Shown: positions 1 through 8,388, counted from the first letter of the stretch. The stretch is DNA of 12,877 bases from Deltaproteobacteria bacterium (GCA_013286765.1 JABDFB010000065.1:1-12877), one strand, 5' to 3'. Translations and numbers: made by a program. Notes: a model not told the origin generated them from the letters alone.

Positions 1-1
1 A

Positions 2-355
2 CTTTCGGCTAGTCCCTCCCTTTCGGTAAGGATTGAGCAAAGCCCGAAACCAAAGACGACAGCCGGTGCTCAAAAGCCCTTTCCTGGTCCCTCTGTTCCC
101 CCTACCAGCCTTGTCGCGGCTTCAACTCCTGCAAAAATTCCAGCAGAGAGCATTCAGCCAAGTCTGCATTCAGGTGCATTTCCGGCCGAATCAAAGGCAA
201 CGCTTTCGGCACCTTGTAGAAACTTCCCCAGTAATTTTAGCGATCTCTTTGAGCTTCAGTCGCAGCTCGAGGGAGCTGAAACATTCGAATCGATTATATT
301 TCGGCCTACCGACATGACCAGTGAGCAGGAATTTGACGAATGGATAAACAACTGA
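2..355 (+). CDS. 3' end of an unrecognised Pro/Ser/Ala-rich protein (partial)
   Basis: An open frame runs from the window edge to a TGA at 353-355, giving 117 residues without a start, so the gene begins upstream of the window. The first ~75 residues are rich in Pro, Ser, Ala and Thr (for example PFPGPSVPPTSLVAASTPAK), as in a flexible linker. The last ~40 residues become acidic and helix-like and end in EQEFDEWINN. This frame is a better candidate than the overlapping one at 33-317, whose product is an Arg/Gln/Ser-rich shadow. I do not recognise the family. The gene before grpE is often the repressor gene hrcA, but this tail does not resemble HrcA. A linker followed by a short acidic C-terminal segment could be a regulator or an envelope protein. 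The function is unknown. Confidence 0.6.
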   Translation, partial: LSASPSLSVRIEQSPKPKTTAGAQKPFPGPSVPPTSLVAASTPAKIPAESIQPSLHSGAFPAESKATLSAPCRNFPSNFSDLFELQSQLEGAETFESIIFRPTDMTSEQEFDEWINN

Positions 356-455
356 CTTCACCCTGCCTTCTGCGCCCTAGAAAAAAAACGACCAATGATA
401 ATCAGATCATTAAAGAGCGCGAATAATACAATGTAAGCACCTCCAGCGGCCCGTT

Positions 456-494
456 CAAGGAGCTCCTGGCGATGTTCTTCTAAGGGGCTCCTTG
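456..494 (+). terminator. 11-bp inverted repeat between the upstream gene and grpE (terminator or operator)
   Basis: CAAGGAGCTCC (456-466) pairs with GGGGCTCCTTG (484-494) over 11 base pairs with one G-T wobble, leaving a 17-base loop. A TTTTT run lies at 503-507, eight bases after the stem. That is further than in a textbook intrinsic terminator, and the loop is long. The 3' arm overlaps the -35 part of the candidate grpE promoter, so the repeat could instead be a protein-binding operator. It is not the CIRCE element bound by HrcA (TTAGCACTC-N9-GAGTGCTAA). The pairing is seen directly; the role is undecided. Confidence 0.5.
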
Positions 495-516
495 ACTCCT
501 CCTTTTTCAAGACCAT
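491..516 (+). promoter_or_regulatory. candidate sigma-32-like heat-shock promoter of grpE-dnaK-dnaJ
   Basis: CTTGAC at 491-496 and GACCAT at 511-516, followed by AAGTA, are 14 bases apart. The E. coli heat-shock sigma factor recognises CTTGAA, a spacer of about 13-17 bases, then CCCCAT followed by A/T-rich bases, so the match is 5/6 and 4/6. Transcription would start around 522-526, giving a very short leader before the GGAGG Shine-Dalgarno site (531-535) and the GTG start at 544. The position directly ahead of a chaperone operon is appropriate. The match is by eye and sigma-32 use in this organism is assumed. A sigma-70 reading (TTGACT with ATAAGT, 17-base spacing) is weaker. Confidence 0.4.
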
Positions 517-543
517 AAGTATTTACTATCGGAGGTTTCAACT

Positions 544-1101
544 GTGGTAGAAGTCCAGGAAATGAACGTCGGTGACAAAGATGCCAAAAAGCCAAATCTA
601 GCTGAATCAGAATCAGCCGGGAATAGCGAACTGCTCAAGAAGCAGATTTCCGATTTACAAACGAGCATCAAAGATAAAGAAGGCAAATACCTTTATCTTT
701 ATGCAGAATTTGAAAACTTTAAAAAGCGTGCAGCCAGAGAACGAACTGATTTAATCAAGTACGGGTGGGAATCAGCTGCTCGTGAGCTTTTGCAAGTGGT
801 TGATAACCTAGAACGAGCGCTATCCCATATCCCCCCGGAAACAGATAAGACTTTTATAGAGGGCCTAAACATGGTTGTCGGTCAACTCAAGGCCGCCCTC
901 AAAAAACAGGGTATTGAACCCATTCCAACCCATCAAAAGATCTTTGATCCGAATTTTCACGAGGCAGTAAGCCAGGAGCCTTCAGAGCTGCCGTCAGGGA
1001 CTATCGTTAAGGAGCATTCTGCTGGTTATACTCTACACGGGCGATTATTAAGACCAGCAAAAGTCTCAATAAGTACAGGTACTAACGACAAGTCGAGTTG
1101 A
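544..1101 (+). CDS. grpE: GrpE, nucleotide exchange factor for DnaK
   Basis: This 185-residue cytoplasmic co-chaperone is a dimer that releases ADP from DnaK and so resets its substrate-binding cycle. The layout is typical of the family: a short acidic, disordered N-terminus (about 1-27), a long coiled-coil helix (about 28-95) containing AEFENFKKRAARER (54-67), and a C-terminal beta domain. That domain carries FDPNFHEAV (134-142) and the closing signature GYTLHGRLLRPAKV (161-174). The start is GTG, chosen because GGAGG (531-535) sits 8 bases ahead of it; the next in-frame ATG (codon 7) has no such site. Length is close to the family norm. It is the first gene of the chaperone operon, 84 bases ahead of dnaK, and probably heat-induced through the promoter candidate just upstream. 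Confidence 0.97.
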   Translation: MVEVQEMNVGDKDAKKPNLAESESAGNSELLKKQISDLQTSIKDKEGKYLYLYAEFENFKKRAARERTDLIKYGWESAARELLQVVDNLERALSHIPPETDKTFIEGLNMVVGQLKAALKKQGIEPIPTHQKIFDPNFHEAVSQEPSELPSGTIVKEHSAGYTLHGRLLRPAKVSISTGTNDKSS

Positions 1102-1185
1102 CGAAACGAATTTCGAGCGCATCTTATTATTAAATGGATTTTTAGAATTAGTAGATTTTGGACTGACTAATAAAGTGAGGAAGTT

Positions 1186-3147
1186 ATGAGTAAAATAATT
1201 GGTATTGATTTGGGAACGACAAATTCATGTGTAGCCGTTTTGGAAGGCAGTGAACCGAAGGTTATTCCTAATTCCGAAGGTTTGAATACAACTCCTTCCA
1301 TTGTAGCCTTTCTACCATCCGGTGAAAAAGCGGTAGGTCAAACGGCAAAACGTCAGGCTATTACAAATCCAGAAAAGACGGTTTTTGAAGCAAAGCGACT
1401 GATTGGTCGTAAGTTCAACTCTAGAGAGGTGCAAGAGTTCATTAAAGTTACACCATTTAAAATTGTGGAAGCAAAAAATGGCGATGCTTGGGTAAAGGTC
1501 GGAGACCGTGAATATTCGCCACAAGAAATTTCAGCTCTTGTTCTTCAGAAAATGAAAAAGACAGCAGAAGATTATCTGGGTGAACCGGTCACAGAAGCTG
1601 TTGTCACAGTACCTGCCTATTTTAATGATGCTCAAAGACAAGCCACTAAAGATGCCGGCCGAATTGCCGGACTCGATGTAAAACGTATTATTAACGAACC
1701 TACATCTGCTGCCCTTGCTTATGGACTTGATAAACAAGGTAAAGAAATGACGGTTGCTGTTTTTGACCTTGGTGGTGGAACCTTCGATATCTCTATTCTA
1801 GAAATGGGTGACGGCGTTTTCGAAGTGAAAGCTACCAACGGAGACACATTCTTAGGCGGAGGTAATTTTGACCAACGCATTATCGACTGGCTTGCAGATG
1901 AGTTTAAGAGAGAATCCGGAATTGATCTTCGAAAAGATAAGATGGCACTTCAGCGCTTAAAGGAAGCTGCTGAAAAGGCAAAACACGAACTCTCCAATAT
2001 TACTGAGACAGAAATTAATTTGCCTTTCATTACCGCTGATTCATCCGGACCTAAGCACCTGGGCATTAAATTGACCAGAGCTAAGCTAGAATCCCTGGTG
2101 GATGACCTCATCGAAAAACTCACAGGCCCTTGCGAGACATGCATTAAGGATGCTGGAGTTCAAAAGAGCAAAATTAGTGAAGTCATTCTGGTCGGCGGAA
2201 TGACCCGAATGCCAAAAGTTCAACAAAAAGTAAGAGAGATTTTTGGTAAAGAACCACATAAAGGAGTTAATCCAGATGAAGTAGTAGCCGTCGGTGCTGC
2301 TATTCAAGGTGGTGTCTTAAGAGGTGATGTAAAAGATGTTCTGCTTCTTGACGTCACACCGCTATCGTTGGGAATTGAAACTCTTGGCGGAGTTTTTACA
2401 AAGTTGATTGAGAAAAACACAACTATTCCAAGTAAGAAATCACAGACTTTTTCAACTGCTGCAGACAGTCAATCTGCTGTGACAATCCATGTTCTGCAAG
2501 GTGAACGCGAGTTTGCTGAGTACAATAAGTCACTGGGTCGATTTGATCTTGTAGGAATTCCACCTGCACCAAGAGGGGTTCCTCAAATTGAAGTAACCTT
2601 TGATATCGATGCCAATGGTATTGTGCATGTAAGTGCAAAAGATCTGGGCACCTCTAAAGAACAGTCTATTCGGATTACTGCATCCAGCGGATTATCTGAA
2701 GACGAGATTAAAAGGATGCAGAAAGAGGCCGAAGCCCATCGCGCAGAGGACGAGAAGAGAAAAGAGCTAGTCAATGCACGTAATAGCCTAGACAGTCTTA
2801 TCTATACCATTGAGAAGACATTGAAAGAGTATGGCGACAAGGTTGCGGCAGACTCCAAGAAACAAGTCGAAGAAGCTTTGGTTGAGGCTCGAAAGCACTT
2901 GGATAGTAAGGATCTAACTGAGCTCCAAAATGCGACTGAGAAACTCACCGCTGCTTCCAATAAGATGGCAGAGCAGATGTACAAGTCGACCGGAGCAGCT
3001 CCGGGCGGAGGACAGGGCGCTGGTTCTGAGCATGATCATGGTCACGGCCAAGGCCCAACTGGCGATGGTGGTGCTAATTCATCACAACAGTCTAAAAAGG
3101 ATGCAAAAAAGGACGATGTGATAGATGCAGACTATAAAGAAGTCTGA
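1186..3147 (+). CDS. dnaK: DnaK, Hsp70 molecular chaperone
   Basis: This 653-residue ATP-driven chaperone binds exposed hydrophobic peptides and cycles with DnaJ and GrpE. The nucleotide-binding domain spans about 1-380, with phosphate loops GIDLGTTNS (6-14) and [10 protein letters not shown] (194-203) and the adenosine motif [14 protein letters not shown]. The linker and substrate-binding domain begin at [14 protein letters not shown] (386-399). The helical lid covers about 505-600. The tail is low-complexity, Gly/Gln/Ser-rich, and ends [11 protein letters not shown], matching the usual DnaK ending. The full extra stretch in the N-terminal subdomain is that of Gram-negative rather than Gram-positive DnaK. 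An unusual EHDHGHG patch (615-621) lies in the tail. ATG is preceded by GAGGAAG (1177-1183). DnaJ follows 19 bases after the stop. Confidence 0.99.
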   Translation: MSKIIGIDLGTTNSCVAVLEGSEPKVIPNSEGLNTTPSIVAFLPSGEKAVGQTAKRQAITNPEKTVFEAKRLIGRKFNSREVQEFIKVTPFKIVEAKNGDAWVKVGDREYSPQEISALVLQKMKKTAEDYLGEPVTEAVVTVPAYFNDAQRQATKDAGRIAGLDVKRIINEPTSAALAYGLDKQGKEMTVAVFDLGGGTFDISILEMGDGVFEVKATNGDTFLGGGNFDQRIIDWLADEFKRESGIDLRKDKMALQRLKEAAEKAKHELSNITETEINLPFITADSSGPKHLGIKLTRAKLESLVDDLIEKLTGPCETCIKDAGVQKSKISEVILVGGMTRMPKVQQKVREIFGKEPHKGVNPDEVVAVGAAIQGGVLRGDVKDVLLLDVTPLSLGIETLGGVFTKLIEKNTTIPSKKSQTFSTAADSQSAVTIHVLQGEREFAEYNKSLGRFDLVGIPPAPRGVPQIEVTFDIDANGIVHVSAKDLGTSKEQSIRITASSGLSEDEIKRMQKEAEAHRAEDEKRKELVNARNSLDSLIYTIEKTLKEYGDKVAADSKKQVEEALVEARKHLDSKDLTELQNATEKLTAASNKMAEQMYKSTGAAPGGGQGAGSEHDHGHGQGPTGDGGANSSQQSKKDAKKDDVIDADYKEV

Positions 3148-3166
3148 TATCTTCATCTGAACAAAA

Positions 3167-4321
3167 ATGGCCAGTAAGCGTGACTACTATGAAATATTGA
3201 GTGTAGCCCGGAACGCATCCTCCGAAGAGATTAAAAAATCTTATCGTAAGCTTGCCGTTCAATTTCATCCGGACAAAAATCCGGGAGATAAGAAGGCGGA
3301 GGAGCGTTTCAAGGAATTATCTGAAGCTTATGAAGTTCTTTCAGATAGCCAGAAGCGCCAGCTCTACGATCAATTCGGCCACGCCGCAGTTGGCGGGGCC
3401 GGACAGGGGCCGGGCCAGGGCGGATTCGATTTCCAAAATTTTGGCGGCGGCTCAATCAATGATATCTTCGGTGATATTTTTGGTGATTTATTCGGAGCGG
3501 GAGCGCAGGGACGTGGTCGTACAGCTCGTGGCAGACGATCCACCGCAAAGGCGGGTGACGATCTTAGAACTAATATCGACATCACGTTTGAGGAAGCAGC
3601 CTTTGGTACCGAAAAAGTTATTACCGTACCAAAAACCGTTCGCTGTGATACCTGCGAAGGTACCGGAGCGAAGGCCGGCACACAGCCGGAAAACTGCCCC
3701 CAATGCGGAGGTCGCGGCGAAGTCAGTTTTCAGCAGGGCTTTTTTGCCATCACACGTACATGTCCGAGGTGTGAGGGAAGCGGGCAAAGCATTCCCAATC
3801 CTTGCCTAACTTGCAACGGCACTGGACATGTCAAGAAGCGCTCCCAAATCGCAGTAAAAATTCCCGCTGGTGTGGACAGTGGTCAAAGACTGAAACTCAC
3901 TGGTGAAGGTGAAGCTGGAGAGCGCGGCGGCCCGCCGGGCGATCTGTATGTTGTGATTAATGTTCTTCCTCACGATTTTTTTACTCGCGAGGATGCCGAC
4001 ATTATTTGCGAGGTACCCGTTACCTTTGCGCACGCTGCTCTCGGTGCGGAGGTGGAGGTTCCTACGCTCGAAGGCAAAATAAAGTTAAAAATTCCCGCTG
4101 GCACCCAATCGCATAAGGTGCTTAGATTGAAGAACAAAGGACTAGCCCGCCTCGGCTCCTACGGACGAGGAGATCAGCTAGTTAGGATTATTGTGGAAGT
4201 ACCGACCAAGCTTAGCAGTGAACAAAAAGACCTTTTAAAGAAATTTTCAGAACTCGATGGTGAGTCGAGTCACCCGATGTACCAAAGTTTCTTTGAAAAG
4301 GTAAAAAATCTCTTTGGCTGA
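3167..4321 (+). CDS. dnaJ: DnaJ, Hsp40 co-chaperone
   Basis: This 384-residue class I J-protein delivers unfolded proteins to DnaK and stimulates its ATPase. It has the full domain order. The J domain (1-70) carries the essential HPD at 34-36. A Gly/Phe-rich linker (about 72-125) follows. The zinc-binding region has four CxxCxGxG repeats: CDTCEGTG (160-167), CPQCGGRG (177-184), CPRCEGSG (199-206) and CLTCNGTG (213-220). Two C-terminal substrate-binding beta domains and a dimerisation tail complete it. The [11 protein letters not shown] start matches the family. The 19 bases before the ATG contain no convincing Shine-Dalgarno site, so translation may depend on ribosomes arriving from dnaK, which would keep DnaJ below DnaK in amount. 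Length is close to the usual 375-385. Confidence 0.99.
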   Translation: MASKRDYYEILSVARNASSEEIKKSYRKLAVQFHPDKNPGDKKAEERFKELSEAYEVLSDSQKRQLYDQFGHAAVGGAGQGPGQGGFDFQNFGGGSINDIFGDIFGDLFGAGAQGRGRTARGRRSTAKAGDDLRTNIDITFEEAAFGTEKVITVPKTVRCDTCEGTGAKAGTQPENCPQCGGRGEVSFQQGFFAITRTCPRCEGSGQSIPNPCLTCNGTGHVKKRSQIAVKIPAGVDSGQRLKLTGEGEAGERGGPPGDLYVVINVLPHDFFTREDADIICEVPVTFAHAALGAEVEVPTLEGKIKLKIPAGTQSHKVLRLKNKGLARLGSYGRGDQLVRIIVEVPTKLSSEQKDLLKKFSELDGESSHPMYQSFFEKVKNLFG

Positions 4322-4330
4322 ATACGAGAC

Positions 4331-6049
4331 ATGCAAAAAAAACTACAGCATTTTCTGATGAACACGATCGTGAGTTCACTTTTTTGTCATATCGCTTTCA
4401 TTCAACCTTACGCTCACGCCCAGATAAACTCTTCGCCGGTTGAAATGAATGCCTACAAACACGTTGAAGCCCTCTATAATAGCAATGCGTTGGACGAGGC
4501 CAAAAGCAAAGCCTCTGATTTTATTACCCACTATCCGGCCAGCCAATTGATTCCTCTGATCGATAATATTCGAGGTCTAATTTTTCTTCGGAATAAACAA
4601 CCCAACGACGCCATCCCTTACTTCCAAAATGCTTTAAAGCAATTGCCGACCGAAAAGGATGAGTACCAGCGCTACCACCACTCGGTACTTTTCAATCTAG
4701 CGACGGCATATTTGGAAGCAGGTCAGCTGGACAATGCTTACCAAACGGTTCAGCAAGTCAAACCAGAGATGTTGGACAAATCGAGCCAAAATAAAACTAA
4801 TATTTTGAAGTCTGCCATCGAGGAAAAGCGAACCAAGCTAGAGAATGACAAAAAAGACCAAGCCCTCGAAAAGACGCAAACAAATTCAGTGGGCATACTT
4901 CTCCCCATGACTGGGAAATTTGCAAAATACGGAATGAAGAGCCTCCAAGCAATTCAACTCGCATTCGAGATCTTTGGTGAAGGCGATTCGATCCGACCCA
5001 AATTAAATCTGATTATTGAAGACAGCGGAGATCAAACCGACCAAACTTTAACGGCGCTCAATCGCTTGGCTCTGAAACACCGAGTCGTTGCCGTGATTGG
5101 GCCGATGCTCACTAAGGGCATTGATGAAATTACAAAACGCGCAGAGACTCTCAAGATACCCCTACTCTCCTTGTCCCGACGATCATCCACTTTCGCGAGT
5201 GAATATGTCATTTCTGCGGGCCTTACCCAACAAATGCAAGCCACCGAGATGGCCAGGCACGCTGTTGAAAGCCTGAATCTCAAAAAATTTGCGATTATTT
5301 ATCCGGATGAAAAACTAGGCTACGAACTTGGCAATAGCTTCTGGGATGCAGTCGAATCGCTGGGTGGCAAGGTAGTCGGAGCCGAAGCTTATACGCCGGG
5401 CCAAACGGATTTTAGAAAGACAGTCGACAAACTCGCAGGGCTTTACTATTCTGACGCAAGGCATCGAGAGCTGGAAGAACTAACAAAACAGCGTGAGACC
5501 AACAATATAACGCGGCGAACCAGAAAAACTGAACAATTTTATTCGCTCAAGCCCATTGTAGACTTCGAAGCGGTTTTTGTAGCTGACGATCCGATTCAGG
5601 AAGGTCAAATCCTCCCCACTTTTGCGTACCGAGACGTTGACCATGTTCGCTTTCTGGGTACTTCGTCTTGGAACTCAGCAGAGTTTGTATCTAGGACTCA
5701 AAGTTATGGCGAAAACGCAGCTTTAGTAGACGTTTACCCTCCTGGACCTGCGTCGAACTCCCCAATGATGACACGTTTTGTCGAAAATTATAAAACCCAA
5801 TTTGGGCAAGAACCCTCCTCGCTCGAAGCCATCGCCTACGATGCGGGAAGAATCTTGGCAAATCTTCTCTCGCACCATTCTGAGTCGGATCAGTTTACAA
5901 GGGCAGATCTTCTGAAAGAACTCACCTCTGTTAAGAATTTTTCCGGCGTCACAGGAACCATTACCTTCAAAACCGGACAGTTTTTTAGACCGATGAAACT
6001 CATCATTGTCAAGAGCGGCCAGTTGACAGAAGCCCGCACATCCCAGTGA
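4331..6049 (+). CDS. secreted LpoA-like penicillin-binding-protein activator (TPR plus periplasmic-binding fold)
   Basis: This 572-residue protein is predicted to be exported. The N-terminus has two lysines, a hydrophobic stretch (about 9-25) and a likely signal peptidase I site after AHA (28-30). There is no lipobox (the residues before C19 are SLF), so unlike E. coli LpoA it is probably not a lipoprotein. Residues about 40-165 form TPR-like helical pairs. From V187 (VGILLPMTGKFAKYG) to the end it has a type I periplasmic-binding fold, as in branched-chain amino-acid receptors and the C-domain of LpoA/YraM. That fold carries motifs such as VVAVIGPMLTKG and FAIIYPDEKLGYELGNSFWD, and a charged insertion around 375-412. 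The TPR-plus-binding-fold order is that of LpoA, which stimulates the peptidoglycan synthase PBP1A. The PBP-activator role is inferred from architecture. The start lies 9 bases after the dnaJ stop, with only a weak ribosome site, so it is probably in the same transcript. A solute-receptor role is the main alternative. Confidence 0.8.
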   Translation: MQKKLQHFLMNTIVSSLFCHIAFIQPYAHAQINSSPVEMNAYKHVEALYNSNALDEAKSKASDFITHYPASQLIPLIDNIRGLIFLRNKQPNDAIPYFQNALKQLPTEKDEYQRYHHSVLFNLATAYLEAGQLDNAYQTVQQVKPEMLDKSSQNKTNILKSAIEEKRTKLENDKKDQALEKTQTNSVGILLPMTGKFAKYGMKSLQAIQLAFEIFGEGDSIRPKLNLIIEDSGDQTDQTLTALNRLALKHRVVAVIGPMLTKGIDEITKRAETLKIPLLSLSRRSSTFASEYVISAGLTQQMQATEMARHAVESLNLKKFAIIYPDEKLGYELGNSFWDAVESLGGKVVGAEAYTPGQTDFRKTVDKLAGLYYSDARHRELEELTKQRETNNITRRTRKTEQFYSLKPIVDFEAVFVADDPIQEGQILPTFAYRDVDHVRFLGTSSWNSAEFVSRTQSYGENAALVDVYPPGPASNSPMMTRFVENYKTQFGQEPSSLEAIAYDAGRILANLLSHHSESDQFTRADLLKELTSVKNFSGVTGTITFKTGQFFRPMKLIIVKSGQLTEARTSQ

Positions 6050-6085
6050 ACCGCAGAGTCGGCATTGCAGGGTAAATTCTTCCTA

Positions 6086-6113
6086 TTTAAAAAATCTGAA
6101 ACTCTGCCATAAT
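6086..6113 (+). promoter_or_regulatory. candidate promoter ahead of fliD (flagellar sigma-28-like or sigma-70)
   Basis: The 104-base gap before fliD contains an A/T-rich box and a -10-like sequence. Read as sigma-70, TTTAAA (6086-6091) and CATAAT (6108-6113) are 16 bases apart, matching 4/6 and 5/6. Read as the flagellar sigma factor FliA, TAAA (6088-6091) is followed 14 bases later by GCCATAAT (6106-6113), close to TAAA-N15-GCCGATAA but one base short and lacking the inner G. Either would start transcription near 6120 and serve fliD and the genes after it. The assignment is by eye. No convincing terminator was found between the preceding gene and this site. Confidence 0.35.
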
Positions 6114-6153
6114 CTTTGATAGGAGCCTGTAGCTCACTTTCTGGAGGTTCAGC

Positions 6154-7557
6154 GTGGGACTTCGATTTGACCCTGTAGGTGGGGGTCAGTTTAAGCAAGC
6201 CGTTCAAAGTATTATTGAAGCTGAAAGCCAGCCTCTCAAGGCTTTGAACGGGCGTAAGTCCAAAGAAGACGCCAAAATGAAGCTCTTACAGGACTTTAAG
6301 GGCAAGTTTAATGGTTTGGACAAATTGCTCACCGACATGTCGGACTTTCGAAAGTTCAGAGAGTTAAAAGTCGACCTAGGGGAGGGCAAAGATATTGTCG
6401 ACGTCTCCTTGGATAAAGATCGAGTAGAACCAGGCAGATACACTATCGAAATTGAATCACTAGCGGAACGCACTTCCTTGATCACCAACGGCATCTCGGA
6501 TCCCAATGAACCCCTCCTAGGTACAGGTTTCATCGTTTTTGAATCAGAAGATCATGACACAATAGAAGTTTATATAGATGACAAGCATTCCAGTCTCAAC
6601 GGAATAGCCAGTCTTATTAATCGTAATGAAAACTCGCCCTATCAAGCCTCTGTTATCAAAGACGATTCTGATGCTGACAGTCCTTGGAAGCTTCTTTTTG
6701 CTGCAAAAAAGGAGGGTGAGGCTCACCAGCTTGATCGCCCGGACTTTTACTTTTCTAGTGCAAATGCAGATCTTTATATTGATGACGATGTCGAATCTCG
6801 TAACGCGAAGATACTCATCGACGGATTTCGCGTCGAAAAAGATAGCAATGATGAAAAAGATTTTCTGCCTGGGGTCAATCTACATATAAAGCAAGCGAGT
6901 CCGGGAAAGCCTTTTACCCTGACGATTACGGAAGACTTTCAGAAAATATCAGGAAAGGTGAAGGCCGTTCTCGATCAAGTCAATCAAATCCTAGGATTCA
7001 TTACAAAACAAAATGCCGTAGACGCCAATTCAGACACTTCAACGACTTTTGCCGGAGATACCAGCCTCCAGTCTTTGGAATACCAGATACGCAACGCCGT
7101 TCACCAGGGCTATGGAATTGTTGAAGAAGATACTCATAACGAAAAATATGTCTATCTCAGTCAAATCGGAGTGGAATTCGATAAAGCCGGTCAAATTGCT
7201 TTCAAAGAAGACAAGTTTGCCGCGAATCTTGAAAAAAATTATGGCTCCATTGCCATGGCAGTCAGCGGCCCCAACGGATTTGCCAATCAAATGAAAAGAC
7301 TGATCGACAGCTTTACAAGACCTCAGACTGGCTCTTTGACCTCAAAGGAACAAGGGATCAAAACGAGAATTAAAGATATCGATAACCAAATCGACCAAAA
7401 AAACCGCTACCTGGACCAGAGGAAACAAGCTTTGACAGATCAATTTGCGAGGCTCGAAGGCACGCTGAGCGGTCTACAAAAGCAACAGCAATATCTTGCT
7501 GCTTCACTTCCCGGTGCCGGAGGTGGAAACCCCATCTCGCAACTTTTAGGAGGCTAA
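6154..7557 (+). CDS. fliD: FliD, flagellar filament cap (hook-associated protein 2)
   Basis: This 467-residue protein is exported through the flagellar secretion channel and forms the cap under which flagellin subunits fold onto the growing filament. Residues about 8-105 match the FliD N-terminal domain: RFDPVGGGQFKQAVQSIIEA, then a long amphipathic helix and the segment LVxVSLxKDxVEPGRYTIEI (here ending in GRYTIEIESLAERT). The C-terminal domain occupies about 220-450 and ends in a coiled coil (about 395-445) followed by the Gly-rich tail LPGAGGGNPISQLLGG. The length equals that of E. coli FliD (468). The start is GTG with CTGGAGG at 6141-6147, six bases ahead. No transmembrane segment or signal peptide is seen, as expected for a type III flagellar export substrate. 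The fliS Shine-Dalgarno site lies within the last codons of this gene. Confidence 0.95.
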   Translation: MGLRFDPVGGGQFKQAVQSIIEAESQPLKALNGRKSKEDAKMKLLQDFKGKFNGLDKLLTDMSDFRKFRELKVDLGEGKDIVDVSLDKDRVEPGRYTIEIESLAERTSLITNGISDPNEPLLGTGFIVFESEDHDTIEVYIDDKHSSLNGIASLINRNENSPYQASVIKDDSDADSPWKLLFAAKKEGEAHQLDRPDFYFSSANADLYIDDDVESRNAKILIDGFRVEKDSNDEKDFLPGVNLHIKQASPGKPFTLTITEDFQKISGKVKAVLDQVNQILGFITKQNAVDANSDTSTTFAGDTSLQSLEYQIRNAVHQGYGIVEEDTHNEKYVYLSQIGVEFDKAGQIAFKEDKFAANLEKNYGSIAMAVSGPNGFANQMKRLIDSFTRPQTGSLTSKEQGIKTRIKDIDNQIDQKNRYLDQRKQALTDQFARLEGTLSGLQKQQQYLAASLPGAGGGNPISQLLGG

Positions 7558-7561
7558 TCAT

Positions 7562-7948
7562 ATGTCTAATAGCAGCGCAAATAACTACCGAGAGATGGCG
7601 ATCAAAACTGCAAACCGCGGTCAATTGTTGGTCATGCTCTACGAGGCTGCCATCCGAAATGTCAAAAAAGCGTCGATCGCCCTGGATAAAAAGGACATTG
7701 CTGCCAAGGGCGCTGCCATTAGTAAAGCCCACGATATCGTCAATGAATTGTTAAATACCCTCAATTTCGAAGCCGGTGGAGATATTGCTAGAGAACTCGA
7801 ACGGCTATATAATTTTATTATTGAACACCTGATTGCCGCGAATTTAGAGAACTCAAAGGAAAAACTAAAAGCGATAGAAAAAATTTTAGAGACTCTGCTA
7901 GGTGCTTGGAAAATCGCAGTTGAGAATATGAATCAACAAAAGAAATAA
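7562..7948 (+). CDS. fliS: FliS, flagellin export chaperone
   Basis: This 128-residue cytoplasmic helical protein belongs to the family that binds the C-terminus of flagellin, prevents premature assembly and delivers it to the export gate. Recognisable features are an N-terminal ANNYREMAIKTA segment equivalent to the family's Y-x-x-x-x-V/I-x-T-A motif, QLLVMLYEAAIRNVKKA, and the closing helical block with LLGAWKIAVEN. Family members are usually 120-140 residues. The start ATG is 4 bases after the fliD stop, and AGGAGG at 7548-7553 lies 8 bases before it, so fliD and fliS are likely translationally coupled. The fliD-fliS pairing is itself strong support. No flagellin gene is present in the window. 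Confidence 0.95.
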   Translation: MSNSSANNYREMAIKTANRGQLLVMLYEAAIRNVKKASIALDKKDIAAKGAAISKAHDIVNELLNTLNFEAGGDIARELERLYNFIIEHLIAANLENSKEKLKAIEKILETLLGAWKIAVENMNQQKK

Positions 7949-7959
7949 GAAGCTTGAAC

Positions 7960-8388
7960 ATGGATGTAATAAAACTTCTTGAATGCAAAAATCGCTGGCT
8001 CCTGAGTCTCTTCAATTACTCAGAGCGTTTTTATCTCCAAGTTCAATGTGGAGACTTTGAACTCATTGGTCAATATGAACGCCATCGTCACCGAATCGAC
8101 AAATCATTGTCTACCTGTGATGAACTGATCTATAAAAATAGAACTCAGCTTCTCGAACTAAAAAAAGACCCTCGTTCTTCCAAACATATCGAGAATCTCG
8201 TTGAATATCAAAAACGAATGATTGAAAAAATTTTTAAGGTAAACGAAAATATTATTAAATATATAGAGATTAAAAAATTGGAACTCTGCGGTGAATTGAC
8301 CAAATCAGACCAACAGAAGAAGACTCTTGGAAAATTCAGAAGCACCTGGGTGCCGACCTCCGGCACAGGGCTGGACGGACAATTATGA
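7960..8388 (+). CDS. small FliT/FlgN-like flagellar protein (putative chaperone)
   Basis: This 142-residue, highly charged, all-helical protein lies in the position where FliT usually follows fliS. In other bacteria FliT is the export chaperone for FliD and can bind the flagellar master regulator. Sequence identity to known FliT is not obvious by eye, and the call rests on position, size, helical content and a heptad-like Leu/Ile pattern (residues about 60-110). I start it at ATG 7960, which has AAGAAG (7947-7952) at good spacing. A TTG at 7954 would add two residues but sits one base from that site. The stop overlaps the next start in ATGA (8385-8388). The C-terminal ~25 residues (from about TLGKFRSTW) look disordered, as in FliT-type regulatory tails. 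FlgN-like or unrelated helical protein are alternatives. Confidence 0.6.
   Translation: MDVIKLLECKNRWLLSLFNYSERFYLQVQCGDFELIGQYERHRHRIDKSLSTCDELIYKNRTQLLELKKDPRSSKHIENLVEYQKRMIEKIFKVNENIIKYIEIKKLELCGELTKSDQQKKTLGKFRSTWVPTSGTGLDGQL

Noticed and set aside
33..317. 94-residue plus-strand ORF overlapping the upstream partial gene
   Set aside because: Its product is Arg/Gln/Ser/Leu-rich, like an out-of-frame shadow. Its ATG lacks a clear ribosome site, and the frame at 2-355 makes a more protein-like sequence.
394..411. AATGAT-N6-ATCATT inverted repeat after the upstream gene
   Set aside because: Only six A/T-rich pairs and no T run. It is easily found by chance.
404..432. TACAAT (427-432) as a -10 box for grpE
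   Set aside because: A good -10 hexamer, but no -35 match at 16-18 bases upstream. The candidate at 491-516 fits better.
1102..1115. CGAAA-CGAA-TTTCG repeat just after grpE
   Set aside because: Five base pairs without a T run; too weak for a terminator. The operon continues into dnaK.
1141..1171. Possible separate promoter for dnaK
   Set aside because: Only weak hexamers (TTAGAA, ACTAAT) in an A/T-rich gap; no convincing pair.
4097..4111. TGGCAC...TCGCA resembling a sigma-54 promoter inside dnaJ
   Set aside because: Spacing is one base off and the -12 box is imperfect. It lies inside a coding gene with nothing downstream that needs it.
6053..6107. GCAGAGT/ACTCTGC inverted repeat between the LpoA-like gene and fliD
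   Set aside because: Seven-base arms separated by 41 bases with no T run; too loose to call a terminator.
7954..7959. TTG start for the FliT-like protein
   Set aside because: It would lie one base from the AAGAAG ribosome site. ATG at 7960 has proper spacing.
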